This document shows, piece by piece, positions 58,767-64,000 of a DNA stretch of 64,000 nt. How positions within the stretch are numbered: position 1 is the first letter of the stretch; every line of letters starts with the position of its first letter. The notes beneath the pieces are model-generated. The model saw only the letters and a list, made by a program, of their open reading frames with translations. It was not told the DNA's origin and did not search any database. The translations under genes and the position numbers were made by a program. The DNA is from Halobacteriales archaeon QS_4_69_225 (lineage in GTDB: Archaea > Halobacteriota > Halobacteria > Halobacteriales > Haloarculaceae), in assembly GCA_003020965.1 (NCBI GenBank), contig PXRL01000028.1:1-64000 (forward strand), in the 5' to 3' direction.

Positions 58767-59495
58767 TCAACCGAACGCCGCTCTTCGGTCCTCGTTCTCG
58801 CGAACCTCGAGCAGCGCCGCCGTCCCGTCGGCGTCGAACCGCATCGGCCGGCGCCACCACGGCCCCTTTCCGGAGTCGCTCGATAGCTCGGTGACCAGCC
58901 GGTTGGCGTCGACGCCCGCCTCCGGCGTCGACAGCGGCACCGCCCGCTCGTACAGCGCCGACCCCTCGTCGCCCTCCAGCAGCACCTCGGCGTCGAAGGT
59001 CGCCCGCTTGCGGTGGGCGTTCTCGGCGAAGACCGCCCGCTCGTCGGCCGGTAACTCCCGGAAGGCCGCCGGCGGCAGCGGGTCGCGGGCCAGCCGGAAC
59101 TGCCCGATGACGTAAGCACCCCACTCCGGGGCGAGCCAGTCGGCGGGGTCGCCGCCGACCGTCGACAGCGTCGCGTAGAAGAAGACGTAGTCGCCGGCCG
59201 AAAGCTCCAGCAGCGGCCGCGCCTTCACGCCGTGGGGGTCGCCGTAGGTGTAGCGGTCGCGGCCGTGGACGCCCGCGAAGGTCGGATCCAGGTGGACCGG
59301 CCGGTCGGCGACACCGCTCGCGTCGACGACCTCGAAGTCGAAGTCGAGGTCGCCGTACGTCGGCACGGCGGCGTCCTCGCGGGTCGGCTCCGACTCCGGG
59401 ATGGGGACGTACTCGAAGCGGCCGTCGTCGCGGATGGGCCCCCGGAAGCCCGGTTCGTTCGTGTTGGCCCCGATATTGATGGCGACGCTCCGCAC
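58767..59495 (-). CDS. Nmad3-type protein (nucleotide modification associated domain)
   Basis: A 242-residue protein beginning MRSVAINIGANTNEPGFRGP followed by IRDDGRFEYVPIPESEPTRE, then VHLDPTFAGVHGRDRYTYGD and AYVIGQFRLARDPLP. This is the layout of the Nmad3 domain, found in systems predicted to handle hypermodified bases and also as stand-alone genes in archaea. No base-modifying enzyme or phage gene lies near, so the role here is unclear. ATG 59495 begins the first conserved strand. Confidence 0.75.
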   Translation of the reverse strand: MRSVAINIGANTNEPGFRGPIRDDGRFEYVPIPESEPTREDAAVPTYGDLDFDFEVVDASGVADRPVHLDPTFAGVHGRDRYTYGDPHGVKARPLLELSAGDYVFFYATLSTVGGDPADWLAPEWGAYVIGQFRLARDPLPPAAFRELPADERAVFAENAHRKRATFDAEVLLEGDEGSALYERAVPLSTPEAGVDANRLVTELSSDSGKGPWWRRPMRFDADGTAALLEVRENEDRRAAFG

Positions 59496-59585
59496 GACCG
59501 AGGGTCGGTGCCCCGGTCGGAAACGGCTTCCGCCGCACGACCGGAACCGTCAAGCGTTTTGCCGGCCGCCGCGAGGTGCCGCCCG

Positions 59586-60881
59586 ATGCGAACGCGACGG
59601 GTCGCCGTCCTGGGCGTCCTGCTGGTCGTCTCCGTCGGCGTCCTCGGGGGACTCGCGGTCACCGCCGACGACACCGCCGGCGGCGACGCCGCCGACGGTC
59701 GGACGCTCGTCACCGTCCAGGCGTACGGCTGGTTCGGCAACCACAACGGCGAGGTCTTCGTCCTCGACGAGTCCGGCGACCGGACCTGGGAGTACGCCCC
59801 CGACGACGCCGCCGTCTTCGACGGGGAGCCGCTCGACAACGGCAACGTGCTGGTGTCGTTCGGCCAGAAGGTGCCGGACGCCGACTGCCCGGAGCGGTGG
59901 GCGAACACGTCCGGCGACCACTGCGTCCGCAACCGCGTCCAGGAGGTCGACCCCGACACCGGCGAGGTGGTCTGGGAGTACGACTGGTACGACCGGCAGA
60001 TTTCCTACCACGAGGTCCACGACGCCGACCGCCTCGCGAGCGGCGAGACGGCCGTCATCGACATGGGCCGCCACCGGACGTTCACCGTCGCCCGCAACGG
60101 GACCGTCACCTGGGAGTGGTCGGCCAAAGAGAACCTCGACGAGGGCAGCGACTTTTGGGCCGACTACGTCGAGGGCACCCCACGCGAGGACCACGCCTAC
60201 ACCGGCCCCCGACAGGACTGGACCCACATGAACGACGTCGACCGGCTCGACAACGGCAACTTCCTGATGTCCATCCGGAACTTCGACGTCGTCGTCGAGG
60301 TCGACCCCGACACCGACGACGTCGTCGCGGTGTACGGCGATCCGGGCGACCACTCCCTCATGTACGAACAGCACGACCCCGACTACCTGGAGGCGAGCGA
60401 CACCCTCATCGTCGCCGACAGCGAGAACAACCGGGTCGTCGAGTACGACGCCGAGACGATGGAGGAGGTGTGGCGCTACGAGGGGCCGAACGCCGGCGAC
60501 CGCCTCCAGTGGCCCCGCGACGCCGACCGGCTGCCGAACGGCAACACGCTGATCGCGGACTCGCGGAACTTCCGCGTGCTCGAGGTCGGGCCGGACGGCG
60601 AGGTGGTCTGGAGCCACGAACTGACCGGCGAGCGCGGCATCGTCTACGACGCCGACCGCTTCGGCGTCGGCGGCGAGGAGCCGGGAGAGGTCCCCTCCGG
60701 GCGGGAACTCAACGGGACCGCCCACGGCGGGACGGTCGGCGGGGCCATCGCGGTCGCCGACTCGTGGGTGTCGTTCGTCCTGCCGCCGTGGGTCGGCGTC
60801 GTCGGCCTCCTCGCGCTGTTGACCGGCGGCGGCGCCCTCGCCGGCCTGGCTTGGGAGGGTTACCGGGCTCGGGCGGGCTGA
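59586..60881 (+). CDS. Arylsulfotransferase (ASST)-family membrane-anchored protein
   Basis: 431 residues with a signal/anchor (RRVAVLGVLLVVSVGVLGGL) and a C-terminal transmembrane helix (WVGVVGLLALLTGGGALAGL). The extracellular core is a six-bladed propeller with motifs RVQEVDPDTGEVVWEYDWYD, DWTHMNDVDRLDNGNFLMSI and LPNGNTLIADSRNFRVLEVG, shared with ASST-type sulfotransferases. Catalytic His candidates are in YHEVHDADRL and DWTHMNDVD. The enzyme activity is a family guess. Confidence 0.85.
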   Translation: MRTRRVAVLGVLLVVSVGVLGGLAVTADDTAGGDAADGRTLVTVQAYGWFGNHNGEVFVLDESGDRTWEYAPDDAAVFDGEPLDNGNVLVSFGQKVPDADCPERWANTSGDHCVRNRVQEVDPDTGEVVWEYDWYDRQISYHEVHDADRLASGETAVIDMGRHRTFTVARNGTVTWEWSAKENLDEGSDFWADYVEGTPREDHAYTGPRQDWTHMNDVDRLDNGNFLMSIRNFDVVVEVDPDTDDVVAVYGDPGDHSLMYEQHDPDYLEASDTLIVADSENNRVVEYDAETMEEVWRYEGPNAGDRLQWPRDADRLPNGNTLIADSRNFRVLEVGPDGEVVWSHELTGERGIVYDADRFGVGGEEPGEVPSGRELNGTAHGGTVGGAIAVADSWVSFVLPPWVGVVGLLALLTGGGALAGLAWEGYRARAG

Positions 60882-60992
60882 CTCGTACTGCCAGCTATCC
60901 TCCTTTCGAGATTCCTCGCAGCATCCGGACGCCCGCCGTCCGGAATCTCATTCTCCGAACGGGACCGCCTCGCGTGGTTACAGCCAGCAACG

Positions 60993-61898
60993 TCACCCCG
61001 GCGGCGTCAGGTCGCGGCCGAACTCGTCGAAGACGTCGACGTCGTCCGGCACCTCGAAGGGAATGCGGCGGTCCTCGCGGCCGTCGCCGCCGTCGCGGTC
61101 GCCGTCGACGGGGGCGGCGACGGACTCCCAGCCCGACTTGACGCGGATGCTCCTCGCGGGCGTCCCGACGGCGACGTGGTGGTCGGGGACGTCCGACTGG
61201 GCGACCGCCCGGGCGCCGAGAACTGCGTTCTCGCCGACCCGAACGCCGGCCCGCACCATCGCGTCGTACGTGACGCGGGCGTCGTCGGCGATGACGGTGT
61301 GGAAGTTCTCGATTTCGGTCTGGTCGACGAGGTCGTGGTCGTGGCTGTAGACGTGGGCGCCGTCGCTGATCGAGACGCGGTCGCCGACCGTCAGCTTACC
61401 GCGGTCGTCGAGGTGGACGTCGTCGTGGACGACGACGTCGTCGCCGACGGAGATGTTGTGGCCGTAGGTGAAGGTGATGTTCTTGAAGAACCGGCAATTC
61501 TGCCCGCAGTCGGCGAAGAGGTGATCGGCCAGCATCCGGCGGAACCGCAGCGCGAACTCGACGTTATCGGCCATCGGCGTCGCGTCGAACTGCCGCCAGA
61601 GCCACTGGAGGTGTTTCGAGTCCTCGAAGGCCTCTTCGTCCTTTTCGGCGTAGTACTCGCTTTCCAGCGTCGCGTTGCAGGGGTCGTACCCCTGGAGCCG
61701 GACCCGCTCGGCCGGCGACACCTCCTCGCCGGCCTGCCACCGCTCGTAGGCGTCGCGGTCGCCGTGGAGGTCCACGAGGACGTCCTCGACGACCTCGCAG
61801 GTGTCCTCGTCGCTCGCCAGCCGGCGGTCGACCTGGCCGAGAAATGCCTCGAGCCCCTCCTCGGCCTCCGGCGGCAGCGAGACGTGGCGCTTCGTCAT
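60993..61898 (-). CDS. Left-handed beta-helix acyltransferase
   Basis: 301 residues. The N-terminal domain (EEGLEAFLGQVDRRLASDED, SPAERVRLQGYDPCNATLES) is unlike the short maltose acetyltransferase start. It is followed by hexapeptide repeats (FTYGHNISVGDDVVVHDDVH, LTVGDRVSISDGAHVYSHDH with the catalytic His, ARVTYDAMVRAGVRVGENAV) and VAVGTPARSIRVKSGW. It should transfer an acetyl group from CoA to a sugar or similar acceptor. The C-terminal acidic extension is unusual. Confidence 0.85.
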   Translation of the reverse strand: MTKRHVSLPPEAEEGLEAFLGQVDRRLASDEDTCEVVEDVLVDLHGDRDAYERWQAGEEVSPAERVRLQGYDPCNATLESEYYAEKDEEAFEDSKHLQWLWRQFDATPMADNVEFALRFRRMLADHLFADCGQNCRFFKNITFTYGHNISVGDDVVVHDDVHLDDRGKLTVGDRVSISDGAHVYSHDHDLVDQTEIENFHTVIADDARVTYDAMVRAGVRVGENAVLGARAVAQSDVPDHHVAVGTPARSIRVKSGWESVAAPVDGDRDGGDGREDRRIPFEVPDDVDVFDEFGRDLTPPG

Positions 61899-62057
61899 GT
61901 CTCGACGGGAGGGGAGCCGCGGTGTTATGGGTTGCTGTTGTGACCCGACGCCCCCGCCGTCGGCCCTCGGTCGGCGCCGTCGCCTGCGCCGCCCGCGGCT
62001 CCCGTCGTCCGGAATCGAACCACGACCGCTAAGTGGCGCAAGACCCTACCGCGATAC

Positions 62058-63143
62058 ATGAACACCCGGACGCTCGGTAACTCCGGCGTTGAGGTCTCGG
62101 AGATCGGCTTCGGCGCCTGGGTCGTCGGCACCGACTGGTGGGGCGACCGCAGCGAGTCACAGGCCGTCGAGATGCTCGACTACGCCGTCGACCGGGGCAT
62201 CACCTACTTCGACACTGGCGACGTCTACGGCCACGGCCGCTCGGAGGAGCTGGTCGGGCGGGCGCTGTCCGACCGCCGCGAGGAGGTGACCGTCGCCACG
62301 AAGCTCGGCTACGACTTCTACAACAACCCCCAGGCCGGCCACGGCGAGCTGCCGAAGGAGATGCACCGCGACTACCTCGAGGAGGCCTTCGAGCGGTCGC
62401 TGGACCGACTCGGCCTCGAGCGGGTCGACGTCCTCCAGCTACACAACGCGAACGTCGAGGAGATGGACGCCGACGTTCTGGAGTTCCTCGACGAGGTCCG
62501 CGAGGACGGCCGCGCCGACGCGATCGGGCTGGCGCTGGGCCCGTCCATCGGCTGGCTCGCGGAGGGCGATTTCGCGATCGAGGAGGAGTTCGATTCCGTC
62601 CAGCTGGTGTGGAACCTCCTCGAACAGGACGTCGGCGCCCACTTCCTCGAGACCATCGAGCGGACGGGCTCGTCGACGAGCCTCGTTCCGCGGGTGCCGC
62701 ACTCCTCGGGGCTGCTGAACGAGCAGGTGACGCCCGAGACGGAACTCGGCGAGGGCGACCACCGCGCCTACCGGCCCGACGAGTGGTACGAGACGGGCTG
62801 GCAGAAGGTCGACGCCCTGCGGTTCCTGGAACGCGCGGAGCACGGCCCCGCGGACAGCGCCGACGGCACGCGCACGATGGCCCAGGCCAGCCTGCGGTGG
62901 CTGCTGTACCACGACGCGGTGGCGACGGTGACGCCGACCTTCCGCACGCGCGAGGACATCGACGAATGGGCCGCCGCAAGCGAGGCTCCGCCGCTCACGG
63001 ACGAGGAGTACGAGCGTGTCCAGGCGCTGTACGCCGACGACTTCGGCATCGACGGTAACGACGGCATGGACGCCCTGCGATCGTCGGTCGGCGGCGAGGA
63101 CATCGAGGCCGCCGGCCTCGACAAGCGCTCCGCCGGGAGCTAA
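62058..63143 (+). CDS. Aldo/keto reductase
   Basis: A 361-residue NADPH-dependent reductase. TIM-barrel signatures: LGNSGVEVSEIGFGAWVVGT, YFDTGDVYGHGRSEELVGRA (catalytic Asp and Tyr), VATKLGYDFYNNPQAGHGEL (Lys) and VDVLQLHNANVEE (His-like position). The central insertion (QAGHGELPKEMHRDY) and the C-terminal tail ending AAGLDKRSAGS are longer than in small AKRs. Substrate unknown. TATA-like CGCTAAGTGGCGC lies shortly upstream. Confidence 0.9.
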   Translation: MNTRTLGNSGVEVSEIGFGAWVVGTDWWGDRSESQAVEMLDYAVDRGITYFDTGDVYGHGRSEELVGRALSDRREEVTVATKLGYDFYNNPQAGHGELPKEMHRDYLEEAFERSLDRLGLERVDVLQLHNANVEEMDADVLEFLDEVREDGRADAIGLALGPSIGWLAEGDFAIEEEFDSVQLVWNLLEQDVGAHFLETIERTGSSTSLVPRVPHSSGLLNEQVTPETELGEGDHRAYRPDEWYETGWQKVDALRFLERAEHGPADSADGTRTMAQASLRWLLYHDAVATVTPTFRTREDIDEWAAASEAPPLTDEEYERVQALYADDFGIDGNDGMDALRSSVGGEDIEAAGLDKRSAGS

Positions 63144-63266
63144 GCCGACGGTCCCCGCCCGGGCTCGCGGGTCGCCCCGCTCAAGTGTTAAGCGACTGCA
63201 CGCGGTAGCAGGTGGCGTGCACCGAGGACCGACGACGGACGACCGGAGGAGCCGGAGGGCAGCGGC

Positions 63267-63665
63267 GTGACCCGGCCGGCCGAGGGCGACAGCTACACCG
63301 TCGAGCGGACGTTCACGACCGAGGAGGTTCGCCGGTTCACGGCGCTGTCCGGCGACGACCAGCCGCGGCACACCGACCCCGACGCCGACGGTCGGCTGCT
63401 GGTCCAAGGGTTACTGACGGCGACGCTGCCGACGGCCGTCGGCGGCGACCTCGAGATGCTCGCCCACGAGATGGACTTCGAGTTCCGCCGGCCGGTGTAC
63501 ACGGGCGAGCCGATCACCTGCGAGTGGACCCACGAGACGGTCGAGACCCGCGAGGATCGCTACGCCGTCACCGCCGACGTCGACTGCCGGAACGCCGACG
63601 GCGAGACGGTGCTGTCGGCGACGATCGAGGGCTTCATCGAGGCTGACGCCGACGCCGACGGCTGA
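63267..63665 (+). CDS. MaoC-like hotdog dehydratase
   Basis: 132 residues with a hot-dog fold: YTVERTFTTEEVRRFTALSG then DDQPRHTDPDADGRLLVQGL (the hydratase Asp/His motif in a variant form) and VYTGEPITCEWTHETVETR. GTG 63267 is chosen: it lies at the family start, and the frame has no ATG in a good position. Members hydrate enoyl-CoA or act on related thioesters. Partner of the enoyl-CoA hydratase is possible but not shown. Confidence 0.8.
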   Translation: MTRPAEGDSYTVERTFTTEEVRRFTALSGDDQPRHTDPDADGRLLVQGLLTATLPTAVGGDLEMLAHEMDFEFRRPVYTGEPITCEWTHETVETREDRYAVTADVDCRNADGETVLSATIEGFIEADADADG

Positions 63666-63714
63666 GCCCGGCCGTTCCGAAACGCCGTTATGTCTCGGTC
63701 GCCGACCGACGACG

Positions 63715-64000
63715 ATGGGAACCATCCGGGTCGTCCGGGGGACGGCGACCGGGCCGACGGCGACGGCTTCCTACGACGCCGCCCTCGCGGCGGCGAACGT
63801 CCACGACTACAACCTGGTGTCGGTGTCGTCGGTCATCCCGGCGGCGGCGGCCGTCGAGGTCGTCGGCGAGGCGCCGGACCTCGGGCCGGCCGGCGAGCGG
63901 CTCACGGTCGTCGAGGGGCGGTCGACGGTCGCCCCCGACGAAAACGGTCCCGCCGTCGCCTCGCTGGGGTGGTCCCGCGAGCCCGGTGGACCGGGGCTGT
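63715..64000 (+). CDS. pdaD: Pyruvoyl-dependent arginine decarboxylase, 5' part
   Basis: The first 95 codons before the window ends: MGTIRVVRGTATGPTATASY, then DAALAAANVHDYNLVSVSSV and IPAAAAVEVVGEAPD. The NLVSVSSVIP stretch is the self-cleavage region that yields the pyruvoyl group in archaeal PvlArgDC, which makes agmatine from arginine for tRNA-Ile2 modification and polyamine synthesis. Truncated by the window edge, so no stop codon is seen. Confidence 0.88.
   Translation, partial: MGTIRVVRGTATGPTATASYDAALAAANVHDYNLVSVSSVIPAAAAVEVVGEAPDLGPAGERLTVVEGRSTVAPDENGPAVASLGWSREPGGPGL

Overview
The window is a very GC-rich (roughly 68-70% by eye) chromosomal segment of a halophilic archaeon of the class Halobacteria. 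Evidence: strongly acidic proteins throughout, archaeal information-processing genes (aIF2 gamma, Rpo7/Spt4, S24e/S27ae, S19e, PDCD5, Kae1-Bud32, PAN, class I LysRS, archaeal PyrH), TATA-box/leaderless promoters, haloarchaeal-type malate synthase and isocitrate lyase, and several families known only from haloarchaea. I cannot name the genus. Most of the window is ordinary core chromosome; the accessory parts are small and embedded in it.

Layout. 0-2.3 kb: a VapBC-like pair, an MBL-fold hydrolase and a decayed HTH regulator. 2.3-6 kb: a HAD hydrolase divergent from the aIF2g / PIN / rpoE1 / spt4 / dephospho-CoA-kinase cluster. 6-14 kb: a Tat-exported CocE-like hydrolase, S24e-S27ae-Kae1/Bud32, a membrane protein, a cupin and HisRS, with intergenic repeats between them. 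14-27.5 kb: TruA, oligoendopeptidase F, PAN, an exported repeat protein, an enlarged heme-binding protein (PitA type), an M50 protease, LysRS-PyrH and MoaE. 27.5-38 kb: a second M50 protease, ThiL, a UPF0104 membrane protein, S19e-PDCD5-PP-loop protein, TrkA, a molybdate/sulfate transporter, a 31-codon ORF overlapping a PIN-like gene, an SDR and RdgB. 38-48 kb: a large palindrome, the glyoxylate shunt (aceA, aceB), an R2lox-like ferritin, CstA, ArsA and CobW.

Accessory regions. (1) 48248-49873 is a complete tnpB-only IS200/IS605-type element that splits a 68-residue zinc-ribbon gene; deleting the element restores the host reading frame exactly. The element also carries a divergent 47-residue ribbon-helix-helix-like gene. 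(2) 53109-54896 is the remnant of a small integrative element in tRNA-Thr(GGU): a 45-bp copy of the tRNA 3' half forms the distal att site, and inside are an RHH/PIN cassette with a candidate operator, a truncated tyrosine-integrase start and a solo IS right end. (3) The tRNA-Gly(CCC) 3' end is followed by a roughly 430-bp array with three further partial copies of that end.

Repeats. At least three intergenic repeat families recur: a roughly 410-bp palindrome between convergent genes (38026-38437, half copy at 31841), a roughly 120-bp family (11041-11345 as a head-to-head pair, 42427-42550), and worn IS200/IS605-like 3' ends (13620, 30139, 53289). The strongest unusual signals are the precise TnpB insertion with its RHH partner, the tRNA-Thr integrative remnant, the expanded PitA protein and the shortened Kae1-Bud32 C-terminus.
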